Source: Streptomyces tagetis
GTDB lineage: Bacteria; Actinomycetota; Actinomycetes; Streptomycetales; Streptomycetaceae
Length of the DNA stretch: 64,000 nucleotides
Assembly (NCBI RefSeq): GCF_018069565.1
Contig: NZ_JAGPNL010000004.1
Location: 124,001 to 188,000 of the forward strand
Reading direction: 5' to 3'
Shown here in pieces: positions 24,816 to 35,200 of the stretch. The translations under genes were made by a program, and so were the position numbers. The notes below the pieces were generated by a model. The model saw only the letters and a list, made by a program, of their open reading frames with translations. It searched no databases and was not told the origin of the DNA. How positions within the stretch are numbered: position 1 is the stretch's first letter; each line of letters begins with the position of its first letter.

Positions 24816-26105
24816 TTAGGACACAGCCTTTTCCGTCTCGGCCGCAAGAAGGGAACCAACGGATTCGGGGAATTCACGCAGTTTCCGTATCGGGCTGCAC
24901 AACAGAATGGTTGTTGCCAGTGTGTACAGGCCGGTCATCATCCACATCGTTTCCCGGACACCCGACAACTCGCCGAGGATGCCGCCGAGCAGTCCTCCGA
25001 CGGCGATGGCGCCGAAGCTGATCACGGCCGCGCTGGCACTGATGCGCCCGATCAGGTCGGGTGGGCAATACCGCTGGCGGAAGGTGTCGGTGATGATGTT
25101 CGCCGCGACCACACCCGCGCCGGCACCGACACCGCCGACGACGAAGAACGCGAGGCCGGTCCCCGGACCGGTGAGCGGAAAGAGGAAGGTGAAGGGCGCG
25201 GCACTGCCCAGGCAGATCAGCACGGCCCGCGCGCTGCCGTACCGCCGGGACACGTGGTGCGACACCAGCACACCGAGGACGCCGCCGAGGCCGCACAACG
25301 TCAGCACCGCGCCGACCACGGCCTCGCGGGCCCCGACCGTCCGTACCAGGAAAGCCACTTCGATCGAGCTCATGCCGGTCAACGCGATGTTGGACACCGC
25401 GCTGAATACCGCGAGTGTGCGCAGAATGCGATCCCGGAAAAGGAATCTCAGACCGTCGCGGACTTCGGTGCGCAATCGGCGCCGCCGGACCTCCGGGGGC
25501 GGCGACGGGGGCGGCTCGGTGATCCGGATCGCCCGCAGACTGACCCAGGACACCAGGAAACTCAGCGCGTTGGCCAGCAGTCCGGCGACGGCGCCGAAAG
25601 CCTGGACCAGCATCCCGGCCAGGCCGGGGCCGATGACCTCGGCCGTCGACTCACTGCCCTGCAACCGCGCGTTGCCGGCCAGCAGTTCCGTGTCGGAGAG
25701 CAGTGTCGGCAGATAGGCACGTTGTGCGGTGGTGAAGAAGACGCTGGCGCAGCCGCAGATGAAGGCGGCCGCGAGCAGATGCGGAATGGTGAGTACGTCT
25801 GCCCAGGCCGCTATCGGAACGCTGACGAAGGCGGCGAAGGAAACAGCGTCGGAGACCAGCATCACCGGACGGCGGGGAAGGCGGTCCACCCAGGCGCCCG
25901 CGGGCAGACCGAGCAGCAACCACGGCAGATAGGCGACGGATGTCAGCAGTCCGACGACGAAGGTGCCCGCGTGCAGGGTCAGGACGGCGACGAACGGCAG
26001 CGCCACCACGGCGATCCCGTTGCCGAGCAGACTCACGCTCTCCCCGAACCAGAACAACCGGAACTCTCGCCCTCGCACCGTGCCTTGGCCGGCCTCGCCG
26101 CTCAC
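24816..26105 (-). CDS. MFS exporter (EntS/macrolide-efflux type)
   Basis: 429-residue major facilitator with about 12 transmembrane helices and the loop 2-3 motif GLPAGAWVDRLPRRPVM. It belongs to the MFS_3 (EntS-like) group often found in NRPS clusters, so it is the best candidate for export of the finished peptide and self-protection. Its start overlaps the stop of the terminal NRPS gene by 4 bp, so exporter and synthetase are made together. It ends with TAA at 24816, an uncommon stop in this genome. Confidence 0.9.
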   Translation of the reverse strand: MSGEAGQGTVRGREFRLFWFGESVSLLGNGIAVVALPFVAVLTLHAGTFVVGLLTSVAYLPWLLLGLPAGAWVDRLPRRPVMLVSDAVSFAAFVSVPIAAWADVLTIPHLLAAAFICGCASVFFTTAQRAYLPTLLSDTELLAGNARLQGSESTAEVIGPGLAGMLVQAFGAVAGLLANALSFLVSWVSLRAIRITEPPPSPPPEVRRRRLRTEVRDGLRFLFRDRILRTLAVFSAVSNIALTGMSSIEVAFLVRTVGAREAVVGAVLTLCGLGGVLGVLVSHHVSRRYGSARAVLICLGSAAPFTFLFPLTGPGTGLAFFVVGGVGAGAGVVAANIITDTFRQRYCPPDLIGRISASAAVISFGAIAVGGLLGGILGELSGVRETMWMMTGLYTLATTILLCSPIRKLREFPESVGSLLAAETEKAVS

Positions 26106-29100
26106 CGCCCCGCCGCCGTGGGCCGAGGGGTGTCCAGCAGGGCGAGCTTCCGGGCGACGACGGCGCCGATCCGTGCCATCGGCTCCACCCGGGCTATCTC
26201 ACCGTGGGCGCAGTCGATGTCGTGCACCTCGAGCGTTCCGGTCACGTGATCGCGCCAGGATTCCGGTGCGCGGGCGTCCGCCGGCCTCCCCTCCGTTGCG
26301 GACATGAACACCATGTCCCCCCGGTACGTCCGGGGCCGGAGTTCCCCGTAGATCCGGTCGTTGTCCACGAACACCCGGGACAGTGCGGCGGCTTCCTCAC
26401 GCGTCAGCCATTCGAGCGTGCTGCCGGGCCGGCGGACCGTCCGCTCGTAGTCGTCGAAGCCGAGCGGTTCCCCGCCGCATGCGGGAAGGTCGTATCCCAA
26501 GGAGTCGAGGAGTTCGGTGAACGTCTCCGGACTGCCGTCTTCGAGCGGTCGGTAGCCGGGCACCGAGTCGGGCGGGTAGCCGTCCAGCAGTACGAGCAGG
26601 TCGACCTCGTCTCCGTCAGCCTGGAGGCCGGTGGCCACGAGGTGGGCGAGCACGGCGCCGAAGGACCATCCGATCAGCCGGTAGGGCCCTTGGGGCTGGA
26701 CGGACCGGATCTGCTCCATGTGGTCCTCGACCATCCCGCGCCAGGTTCCGCCGCATGCCTTCGCGTCGGTGAGGCCCCTGGCCTGCAGGCCGTACACCGG
26801 ATAGCCGGCGTCGATGTGGCCGAGCAGGCCCGCGTAACCCCAGCTGATCCCGGCGGCCGGGTGCAGACAGAACAGTGCGGGCCGGTCGCCTCCTGTCCGC
26901 AGGGGGAGCAGGGGCGCCAGCGGGTCGTGCCGCGCGCCCGCGCCCAGCCGGTCCGCCAGGTCGGCGGCGGTGGGCGCCTGGAACAGGTCCACGAGGGTGA
27001 GCCGGCCACCGAGCACCGCTCGTACCCGGGAGAGCAGCCTGACGGCCAGCAGTGAGTGTCCGCCCAGTTCGAAGAAGCTCTCCTCGGCTCCGACCCGGCT
27101 GAGCCCGAGCACCTGCGCGAACAGGTCGCAGAGCACCTCCTCGTAGGGTCCGCGCGGACCACGCGAGGCCGGACGGTGCGCGAAGTCCGGCGGCGACAGC
27201 GCGTCCCGGTCGAGCTTCCCGTTGGGCGTCATCGGCAGCCGGTCCATCGGCTGGAAGAACGACGGGATCATGTGGTCGGGCAGGATCGAGGCCAGCCGGT
27301 TGCGCAGCTCGCGCGGGTCGAACCCGTGGTCCGTGGCCGACTGTACGTAGCCCACGAGCCGCTTGCCGCCCGCCGCGTCCTCGCGTACGGCCACGGCGGC
27401 CTGCGCCACCCCGGGGCAGTCGGCCAACGCGGCCTCCACCTCGCCGAGTTCGATCCGGAAGCCCCTCACCTTGACCTGGTCGTCGACGCGGCCCAGATAG
27501 TCCAGCCGGCCCTGGCGGTCCCACCGGACCAGGTCACCGGTGCGGTACATACGGCCGCCCGTCTCCCCCTCCGCCACGAAGGGGCACGCCACGAACCGTT
27601 CGGCGGTCGCGGCCGGGCGGTTCAGATAACCGCGGGCCACACCGGGGCCGGTCACGTACAACTCGCCCGGCACACCGGGCGCGACGGGTCGCAACCGTTC
27701 GTCGAGCACGAAGACCCTGGTGTTCCCGATCGGCCTGCCGATCAGCGGGTGCGGGCTGTCCGCGGCGTCCCACCACAGCGCGTCCAGGGTGCATTCCGTG
27801 GGACCGTAGAGGTTGTGGCAGAGCGTGCCCGACGCCTCCCGGATACGCGTCCACAGCGACTGCCCGGCGGCTTCCCCACCGAGCAACAGCACCAGCGGCG
27901 CCCGTGTCCCGGACAGCAGGCCCTCGTCGAGCAGGTGCTCCGCGTAGGTGGGGGTGACGTCGAGGACGTCGACCCCGACGGCCCTGACGTAGGCGGTCAA
28001 CGCGACGGCGTCGCGCCGGACGTCGTCGCGGACGACATGGAGTTCATGCCCCGCCAGCATCCAGAACAGCGCCTCCCACGAGGTGTCGAACGACAGCGAG
28101 GCGGTGACGGCGGACCTCAGCCGCCGTCCCGCCGCGGCCTCGGTGCGCGCGATCAGGCCCGCACGGTGGAAGGCGTACAGATTGCTGAGGGCCGAGTGCG
28201 GCGTCACCACACCCTTGGGCCGGCCGGTGGATCCGGAGGTGTAGATGACGTACGCGGCGCTGTCCGGCAGTACGCGGCACTTCAGGTCGGGCACGGGGCC
28301 GGACGGAGTCCCGATCCGGTCGGCGAACACCGCGGGCAGCTCGCCGAACCCGTGCGCCGCCGCGGTCGCGGTGTCCGTGACGACGGCGACCGGTGCGGCG
28401 TCGCGCAGCATGTGCTCGATGCGGTCCGGTGGGTATTCGAGGTCGACGTGCAGGTAGGCCGCCCCCGTCTTCAGTACCGCCAGCATCGCGACGACGGACT
28501 CGGCCGACCGGGGCAGGGCCAGGGCGACCAGTCGCTCCACCCCGGCCCCCCTAGCGCGCAGACGGCGTGCGAGCACGTTGGCACGGGCGTTGAGTTCGGC
28601 GAACGTGAGCCTCGTGCTCCCGCACACCACCGCGGTCGCTCGCGGTGTTCGCGCGGCCTGCGCCTCGAACAGCTCCGGCACGGTGGCCCGCGGCACGGGC
28701 CGGGCGGTGTCGTTCCACGCGACGAGGGTCTGGTGCCGGTGCTCGGCGGAGAGAGGGTCGGCGTCGCCGACGGGGCGTCGTGGGGCCGACACGAGTTGCC
28801 GCATCAGTCTGGGCAGGGCGTCGGCGATGTGGTCGACCGTGGCCCGGTCGAACAGGCCGGTCGCGAATTCGAGGGAACCGTCGATGCCGGCTGCTTCCCC
28901 GTCCGGCGTGCGATGCTCCCGGAAGTCGAAGGACAGGTCGAACTTCGCCACCTCCCAGTCCAATGGCTCATCGGTACAGGTCAGGCCCGGCAGCGAGAAC
29001 GTCTCCGCCTCTCCCGCGGACAGGGTGAGCATGACCTGGAAGAGGGGATGCCGTGCCAGTGACCGTTGCGGGTTCAGGTCCTCGACCAGCCGCTCGAAAG

Positions 29101-30070
29101 GTACGTCCTGGTGGTCCAGGGCGGCGACATCGGCGTCCCGTACCCGGTGCAGCAGCTCGCTGAACGTCGGATCACCGGACACGTCGCTGCGCAGGACCAG
29201 GGTGTTCACGAAGAATCCGACTACGCCTTCCAGCGCGTCGTCCAGACGCCCCGCCACTGCGGTGCCGATGGGAATGTCCGTACCGGCCCCCAGCCGGGAC
29301 AGCAGCACCGCGAGCCCGGCCTGGAGCACCATGAAGGTGGTGCACCCGTGGTCGGCGGCGACCGCGAGCACCCGGCGATGCAGATCGCCGTCGAGCTTCA
29401 GCGGTACACAGTCGCCGCGGTGGTCGGCGATCGCGGGGCGCGGCCGGTCGAACGGCAGGTCCAGTTCGGCGGGCAGCCCGGCCAGCCGCTCCCTCCAGAA
29501 GGCGAGCTGTGCCGAGAGCAGGCTCGCCGGGTCGCCCTCCTCCCCCAGCAGGTCACGCTGCCATACGGCGTAGTCCCGGTAGCTCACCGGAACCGGCGGC
29601 CACTGGGGTGACCCGCCCGCGGCCCTGGCACGGTACGCCGTGGCCAGGTCGGTGAGCAGGGGCTGCCAGGACCCCTCGTCGCAGGCGATGTGGTGGAGCA
29701 CCAGCGCCAGCACGTGTTCCCGCGAGGCCGGCGCGAACAACGTGGCCCGGACCGGGAGATCGGCCGTGAGGTCGAAGCCGCGGTCGACGGCGGCGGACAA
29801 CATGGCGGGGAGCCCGTCCCCCTCGCACACGACCACCTCCAGCTCGGGCGGCCGGGCGGCCACGCGCTGCACGGGTTCACCCTCCACAGCGGGGTACACC
29901 GTGCGCAGCACTTCGTGCCGGTCCGCCAGGTCGACGAGCGCCACGGCCAGGGCGGCGCGGTCCAGGTCGCCTCTCATCCGGACGACGAGCGGGCAGTTGT
30001 AGACCCCCGAACCGCCGTTCACGCGGTTCAGGAACCACAGCCTTCGCTGGGCGTAGGACACGGGGGCCAC
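26102..30070 (-). CDS. Terminal NRPS module C-A-PCP-TE
   Basis: 1,322 residues. Condensation domain about 1-440 with active site LHHIACDEGSW; adenylation domain about 465-970 (VIYTSGSTGRPKGV, YRTGDLVRW, NGKLDRDAL); PCP about 985-1060 with FFELGGHSLLAV; type I thioesterase about 1075-1322 with nucleophile elbow GWSFG (Ser1136) and a late His in CAHGE. The pocket residues read D-T-E-D-L-G-L-L-D-K; the two internal aspartates resemble arginine-type pockets (D-V-A-D-V-G-A-I-D-K), so a basic residue is likely, conceivably the LysW-made amino acid. It adds the last residue and the TE releases the peptide by hydrolysis or cyclisation. No E domain follows, so the last residue should be L. Confidence 0.93.
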   Translation of the reverse strand: MAPVSYAQRRLWFLNRVNGGSGVYNCPLVVRMRGDLDRAALAVALVDLADRHEVLRTVYPAVEGEPVQRVAARPPELEVVVCEGDGLPAMLSAAVDRGFDLTADLPVRATLFAPASREHVLALVLHHIACDEGSWQPLLTDLATAYRARAAGGSPQWPPVPVSYRDYAVWQRDLLGEEGDPASLLSAQLAFWRERLAGLPAELDLPFDRPRPAIADHRGDCVPLKLDGDLHRRVLAVAADHGCTTFMVLQAGLAVLLSRLGAGTDIPIGTAVAGRLDDALEGVVGFFVNTLVLRSDVSGDPTFSELLHRVRDADVAALDHQDVPFERLVEDLNPQRSLARHPLFQVMLTLSAGEAETFSLPGLTCTDEPLDWEVAKFDLSFDFREHRTPDGEAAGIDGSLEFATGLFDRATVDHIADALPRLMRQLVSAPRRPVGDADPLSAEHRHQTLVAWNDTARPVPRATVPELFEAQAARTPRATAVVCGSTRLTFAELNARANVLARRLRARGAGVERLVALALPRSAESVVAMLAVLKTGAAYLHVDLEYPPDRIEHMLRDAAPVAVVTDTATAAAHGFGELPAVFADRIGTPSGPVPDLKCRVLPDSAAYVIYTSGSTGRPKGVVTPHSALSNLYAFHRAGLIARTEAAAGRRLRSAVTASLSFDTSWEALFWMLAGHELHVVRDDVRRDAVALTAYVRAVGVDVLDVTPTYAEHLLDEGLLSGTRAPLVLLLGGEAAGQSLWTRIREASGTLCHNLYGPTECTLDALWWDAADSPHPLIGRPIGNTRVFVLDERLRPVAPGVPGELYVTGPGVARGYLNRPAATAERFVACPFVAEGETGGRMYRTGDLVRWDRQGRLDYLGRVDDQVKVRGFRIELGEVEAALADCPGVAQAAVAVREDAAGGKRLVGYVQSATDHGFDPRELRNRLASILPDHMIPSFFQPMDRLPMTPNGKLDRDALSPPDFAHRPASRGPRGPYEEVLCDLFAQVLGLSRVGAEESFFELGGHSLLAVRLLSRVRAVLGGRLTLVDLFQAPTAADLADRLGAGARHDPLAPLLPLRTGGDRPALFCLHPAAGISWGYAGLLGHIDAGYPVYGLQARGLTDAKACGGTWRGMVEDHMEQIRSVQPQGPYRLIGWSFGAVLAHLVATGLQADGDEVDLLVLLDGYPPDSVPGYRPLEDGSPETFTELLDSLGYDLPACGGEPLGFDDYERTVRRPGSTLEWLTREEAAALSRVFVDNDRIYGELRPRTYRGDMVFMSATEGRPADARAPESWRDHVTGTLEVHDIDCAHGEIARVEPMARIGAVVARKLALLDTPRPTAAGR

Positions 30071-30079
30071 GGAAACTCC

Positions 30080-30850
30080 TCAGGAGGCAGAGCCGGTTGG
30101 GGCGAAAGCGGTCGAAGCGATCCGGCTCGGGAGGGACTGCCAGATCTCCGGGGTGTAGGAGTGGCCGCCGCCGAGCACGTCGTACCGGTACGCGCCGGAG
30201 GTCAGGGCGCTCCATCGAGCGGCCGCGTCGGTGCTGATCAACGGATCGTCGGCACCGAAGAACACCTGGAGCGGCACGCTCACCTCGGCGCCGCCGTAGA
30301 CGAAGGTGTTGCGGACGTCGACGTCGGCCCGTATCAGCTCCAGCGCCACCTCGGTCAGGCCCGCGTGTTCACGCACGTGCCGGGGCAGCAGGCCGTGGGT
30401 CTCGAGCCACTCCAGGAGTCGCTCGTCCGGGTCCTGGGGTGTGGGAAGGAGTTCGCTGTCGGTCAGACCGCGGTCCGGGGCGTTGCAGGAGGACAGGACC
30501 AGTGCCTGGGGCCTCAGCACCTCGTCGCCGTCGAGCCGGGCGGCCACGTCGAAGGCCATCCAGCCGCTCATGCTGTGCCCGAAGAGGATGTACGGGCCGA
30601 GATCGGCTTCGCGCAGTGATCGTGCGACGTCGGTGGCCAGTTCGTCCCAGTCACGGGCGAAGTCCTCGGCGAACCGGCCCTCCCTGCCAGGGTAGCAGAC
30701 CACGACCAGGTCCGTCTCCGCGGGCATGTGCCCGGTCCACGGCTGGTACGCGGCCGTACCACCGCCGAAGAAGCTCAGGCCGACCAGGGTCCGCCGGGCG
30801 TGCGGCGTCCGGTGCAGGGGTACCAGCGTGGTGTCCCGTGGACCGCTCAC
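30080..30850 (-). CDS. Type II (editing) thioesterase
   Basis: 256-residue alpha/beta-hydrolase. The canonical elbow LFGHSMSGW puts the serine near residue 93; GLSFFGGG, VVCYPGREGRF and GGGHSYTPEIW complete the type II TE pattern. Such enzymes clear mis-acylated phosphopantetheine arms on the synthetase. The start is a GTG at 30850 that overlaps the mbtH stop (GTGA), making it part of the operon NRPS-luxR-mbtH-TE-NRPS-MFS. It differs from the cluster's other discrete TE, which has cysteine as nucleophile. Confidence 0.9.
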   Translation of the reverse strand: MSGPRDTTLVPLHRTPHARRTLVGLSFFGGGTAAYQPWTGHMPAETDLVVVCYPGREGRFAEDFARDWDELATDVARSLREADLGPYILFGHSMSGWMAFDVAARLDGDEVLRPQALVLSSCNAPDRGLTDSELLPTPQDPDERLLEWLETHGLLPRHVREHAGLTEVALELIRADVDVRNTFVYGGAEVSVPLQVFFGADDPLISTDAAARWSALTSGAYRYDVLGGGHSYTPEIWQSLPSRIASTAFAPTGSAS

Positions 30851-31119
30851 CGTGACGTCCCGCTGAACGCCGGCCCGCTGTCGGCGGTCTCCTTCGCGGC
30901 CGGCTGCCGGTGCCCGTCCATCGTGGCCGCCAGACTGGCCGGCCGCATGTCCGTCCAGTTCTTCTCGACATGGGCCAGGCACGCGGACCGCGTGTCCGCT
31001 CCGAAGACGGTGGACCAGCCGGCGGGCACGTCGATGGCCGCGGGCCACAGGGAGTGCTGCCGCTCCGCATTGGCCAGGACGAGATAGGAGCCGTCTTCGT
31101 CGTCGAACGGATTGTTCAC
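30847..31119 (-). CDS. mbtH: MbtH-like protein
   Basis: 90-residue MbtH-like chaperone that binds A domains and is often needed for their solubility and activity. The hallmark pattern is intact: NPFDDEDGSYLVLANAE, HSLWP, VPAGWSTVFG, and NWTDMRPASL with its conserved tryptophans. Only one MbtH gene is seen in the window, so it probably serves all five A domains of the cluster. A C-terminal extension of about 20 residues is variable in the family. Confidence 0.95.
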   Translation of the reverse strand: MNNPFDDEDGSYLVLANAERQHSLWPAAIDVPAGWSTVFGADTRSACLAHVEKNWTDMRPASLAATMDGHRQPAAKETADSGPAFSGTSR

Positions 31120-31231
31120 GGAATTGTCCTTTCGAGGTGGTCAGGTCAGGGTGATCGAGCCGGGCCGCGGAGATCGGCCGAGCGGGAGTGACGTGGTGTC
31201 GGAGACGAGTGCGGAGCGGGCCCGCCGGTGG

Positions 31232-32212
31232 TCAGAGCCAGCCGCGCCGGGCGGCCTTGACCCCGGCCTCGAAACGGCTGCGGGCGCCGAGGCGCTCCAT
31301 CAGGACCGCCATCATGCGCCGCGCGGTCCGGTGCGAGACATGCAGCCGACCCGCAGCCGCCGCGTCGGTGCACCCCTCGGCGACCAGCCTGAGCAGCGCC
31401 AGTTCCTTGCCGTTCAGGATGTCGTCCGTCGTCAGCCGCCCGGCGTCCAGCGGTGCGGCCGACGACCAGGTCTGTTCGAACAGAGCGACAAGCGGGGCGA
31501 CGAGGCCGGGGGCGGCGACCTGGAGCGCGCCCGCCGCCGTGTTCCGCGGATCGAGGGGTACCAGCGCCACCGAGCCGTCGAAGAGGATCATCCCCGGCAG
31601 CGGCGCCGCGCAGCCGCGGAACTGGCCCCCGTTGCCGGTCAGCCACTGCACGTGCGCCAGGGTCGCGGCGTCGTAGGAGTCGGTGTCCGTGCCGACGGCC
31701 CGGATCGACACCGAGCGGCTCAGCAGCACCGCGTCATTGCGGCGCGCCGCCGAGAGTTGCGGCGTCGACCGCGCGCCGCCGGGCACGAACGCCAGCACCT
31801 CGCGGACGGCCTCTCCCGCCAGCCGGTCGACCCGGCGCTGCACCTCGTCCATCCCCATGAGCCGCTCGACCTGCTCGCCCCTGCCCGGCCGGCCGGAGCC
31901 GTCGGACACGAGCAGCCGGACGACCTCGGCGTGTGTCTCGGCGACGCGCCGCTGCCGGCGCATCAGCTCCTCGTGCTGGCCGGCCAGCGACTCCCGCAGG
32001 CTCAGGATCGGGTCCACCACCGCGAATCCGCCGGACACCTCCAAGGAAGGCCGGACCAGGCCGAGTTCGAGCAGCCGGTCGAGGCAGCCACGGACCAGGT
32101 CCGGAGCGGTCGCCAGCCGGTCGGCGATCTCCTCGGCGGCCGGCGGCGGCGACGCGCTCAGCTCCCGGTACACCGCTTCCTCCATCAGATCCAGTCCGAA
32201 CGTGGTGAGCAT
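31232..32212 (-). CDS. LuxR-type regulator with N-terminal winged helix (TrmB-like), within NRPS operon
   Basis: 326 residues. The N-terminus (VYRELSASPPPAAEEIADRL and CLDRLLELGLVRPS) looks like a TrmB/MarR-type helix-turn-helix; the centre has a sensor-like region; the C-terminus (NGKELALLRLVAEGCTDAAAAGRLHVSHRTARRMMAVLMERL) is a LuxR-type DNA-binding domain. It shares this layout and the ending GARSRFEAGVKAA with the regulator at 51646 (GAESRFQAGVAAS), so the two are paralogues. It sits between two NRPS genes on the same strand, so it is probably co-transcribed and may form a feedback loop. The in-frame ATG at 32185 is an alternative start. Confidence 0.82.
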   Translation of the reverse strand: MLTTFGLDLMEEAVYRELSASPPPAAEEIADRLATAPDLVRGCLDRLLELGLVRPSLEVSGGFAVVDPILSLRESLAGQHEELMRRQRRVAETHAEVVRLLVSDGSGRPGRGEQVERLMGMDEVQRRVDRLAGEAVREVLAFVPGGARSTPQLSAARRNDAVLLSRSVSIRAVGTDTDSYDAATLAHVQWLTGNGGQFRGCAAPLPGMILFDGSVALVPLDPRNTAAGALQVAAPGLVAPLVALFEQTWSSAAPLDAGRLTTDDILNGKELALLRLVAEGCTDAAAAGRLHVSHRTARRMMAVLMERLGARSRFEAGVKAARRGWL

Positions 32213-32251
32213 CAGGTCCGTCTCCCAGGTGTGTCGGTGAACGCCCCACGG

Positions 32252-35200
32252 TCAGTGGGAATCGGAGGGTTGCAGCGCCGGCCTGGCGGGCCGGGCCTTC
32301 GCCAGGTACGCGGCGGTTCCGGCGACGGTCGGGGCCCGGAAGAGTTCGCGGACCGGCAGCTCCAGCCCCAGGGCCGAACGCACCCGGGAGATCAGCCGGA
32401 TCGCCAGCAGCGAGTGGCCGCCCAGGGCAAAGAAGTTGTCGTCGAGACCGACCGAGTCCCGGCCGAGCACCTGGGCGAACAGCTCGGTGAGCACCTCCTC
32501 GTTCGCCGTACGCGGGGCAGTGGCGGTCGGCGCCGCGCTCGGCGCCGAAGCCGGGCCTGCGGCGGCGCCGCCGGACCGCCGGTCCTGGACGGGTGGTACG
32601 TCGAGGTCGGCGACCGTCCGTTCCGGGTCTCGGGCCACCTGCGTCAGCACCCGGCGCAGGCCCTCGGCGAGCCGCTCACCCGTCGAGGCGTCGAAGAGCG
32701 CGGTCGCGTACGTCAGGGCCCCGGTCAGTCCGGCCGGTGCTCCGTCCTGGTCGAGCCGCTCCTCCACATCGAGGACCAAGTCGAACTTCGCGGTGGCCGA
32801 CGGAATGTGGCATTCGGCGGCCCGCAGTCCGGGGAATCGCGGACCGGCCGCCGCGTGCTGGAGCTGGACCATGACTTGGAAGAGCGGGTGGCGGCCGGGC
32901 GAGCGTGGTGGATTCATCTCTTCGACCAGCCGCTCGAACGGGACGTCCTGGTGCTCGTAGGCCCCGAGGTCGGTGGCCCGGACGCGACGGAGCAGCTCCG
33001 CGAAACTCGGGTTCGCCGAGACGTCGGTCCGCAGGACCACCGTGTTGACGAAGAACCCGACGACGTCGTCGACCGCGTCGTCCGTCCGGCCGGCGACCGG
33101 GGTGCCGATCGGAATGTCCGTGCCCGCGCCCAGCCTGCTGAGCAGGGCGGCGAATCCGGCCTGGAGCACCATGAACAGCGTGCAGCCGTACTCCTTGGCG
33201 ACCGCGAGCAGGCTTCGATGGAGTTCAGGACCCCACGCGATGTCCGCGGTGCCCCCGGCGTAGTCGCTGGTCCCGGGCCGGGGCCGCTCCGCCGGTAGGG
33301 TCAGTTCCAACGGCAGGTCGGCCAACTGGGCTCGCCAATAGACCAACTGGCAGGCCAGCAGGCTGCCCTCGTCCTGCTCGGCGCCCAGCAGATCCCGCTG
33401 CCACAACGCGTAGTCGGCGTAGTGCACCGGCAGTTCGTCCCACTGCGGGGCGTCGCCCAGCACGCGGGCGGCGTAGGCGGCGGAAAGGTCGCGCATGAGC
33501 GGTCCGAGCGACCAGCCGTCGCAGATGATGTGGTGGAACACCAACAGCAGGACGTGATCCTCCTGGCCCGTCGTGAACAGGTGGGCGATCGCGGGAGGCT
33601 GTGCGGCCAGATCGAAGGGATGGTCCGCGGCCACCCGGATCGCCGCCTCGACCTGGGCCTCGGGCACCTCGCGGTGGACCAGTTCCGGCCGGATCTCTCC
33701 CGGCGCCGACACCGACTGCGCCGGGAGGCCGTCACGGTCGACGAAGACCGTCCGCAGACTCTCGTGCCGGTCCGTGACATCGGACCACGCCTGTTCGAGA
33801 GCGTCCCGGTCCAGCGGGCCGGTCAGGCGCAGAGCGACGGGGAGGTTGTAGCTGGTGCCCGTTTCCTCCCACTGGTCGAGGAACCAGAGCCGCTGCTGGG
33901 CGTAGGACAGCGGCAGGACGTCCGGGCGCCTTCCCGCGCGGAGCGGCGGCCTGCCGGGATGCACGTCGCCGAGGCTGTCCGCCAGCCCGGCCACGGTCGG
34001 CGTGCTGAACAGCAGACGGGCGGGCAGTTCCACGCCCAGCGCGGAGCGTGCTCTGCTGCTCAGCCGCACGGCCAGCAGGGAGTGGCCGCCGAGGTCGAAG
34101 AAGCTGTCGTCGATGCCCACCGTGTCACGGCCGAGCACTGCCGCGAACAGCCCGCACAGAAGCTCCTCGCGGAGGTTGCGCGGTGCGCGCCGGGCGTCGG
34201 TCGGGTAGACCGGTTTGGGCAGCGCGGCGCTGTCGAGTTTTCCGTTCGGTGTCAGCGGCAGTTCGTCGATCACCACGATCGCGGCGGGCACCATGTGGTC
34301 CGGCAGGTTCTGCCGTGCGTACTCGCGCAGCCGTCGCACGTCGAGTTCCGTGTTCCGGGCGAGCACGTATCCGACGAGCCGGCTGTCGCCCGGCCGGTCC
34401 TCGCGCAGGACCGCCACCGCGTGCGCGACGCCCTCGTGGCGGGCCAGTGCCGCCTCGACCTCGCCGAGTTCGACACGGAAACCCCGGATCTTCACCTGGT
34501 CGTCGGCCCGGCCGAGGAATTCCAGCGCGCCGTCGTCGGTCCACCGGACCAGGTCGCCCGTGCGGTACATGCGCTGTCCCGCCCTGAACGGGTTCGCCAC
34601 GAACCGCTCCGCGGTCAGGCCGGGACGGTTCACATAGCACCGCGCCAACTGAGCTCCCGCGACGTACAGTTCACCGATCACCTTCGGGGGGACGAGACGC
34701 AGGTCCTGGTCGAGGACAAAGACGTCCACTCCGGGGATCGGACGGCCGACAAGGGGGCGGTCGCTCTCGTCCGACGTCCAGAAGAGGGAGTCCACCGTGG
34801 TCTCGGTCTGTCCGTAGATGTTGTAGACGGTGATCCCCTCGGCCTCCCGGATCCGTGTCCACAGCTCCTCGCCCACCGTTTCCGCACCGGTCATCAGCAC
34901 CGCCGGCGGTGTTCCGGCGGGGTCGAGCATGCCCTGCTGGATCAGCTCTTCGGCGTAGCTGGGCATCACGTCGAGAGCGTCGATGCCGCACCGCTGCACG
35001 TACTGGGCCATGGCGGCGGGGTCGCGGCGGGTGTCGTCGCCGATCAGGTGGAGTTCTTGGCCGACGGCCTGCCACAGCAGACCGACGACCGAGGTGTCGA
35101 AGGAGAGGGACGCGGTCAGAGCCATCCGGCAGCGCCGCGGGCCGCGGGTCCGCTCGGCGGTGGCGATGACCTCCTCGCGATAGAAGGCCAGCAGATTGGC

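Noticed and set aside
27056..29062. Long open frame on the plus strand opposite the terminal NRPS gene (and similar ones opposite most genes)
   Set aside because: Typical GC-driven antisense frames; sequence is rich in Arg, Gly, Val and His with no domain, while the minus strand encodes clear NRPS motifs.
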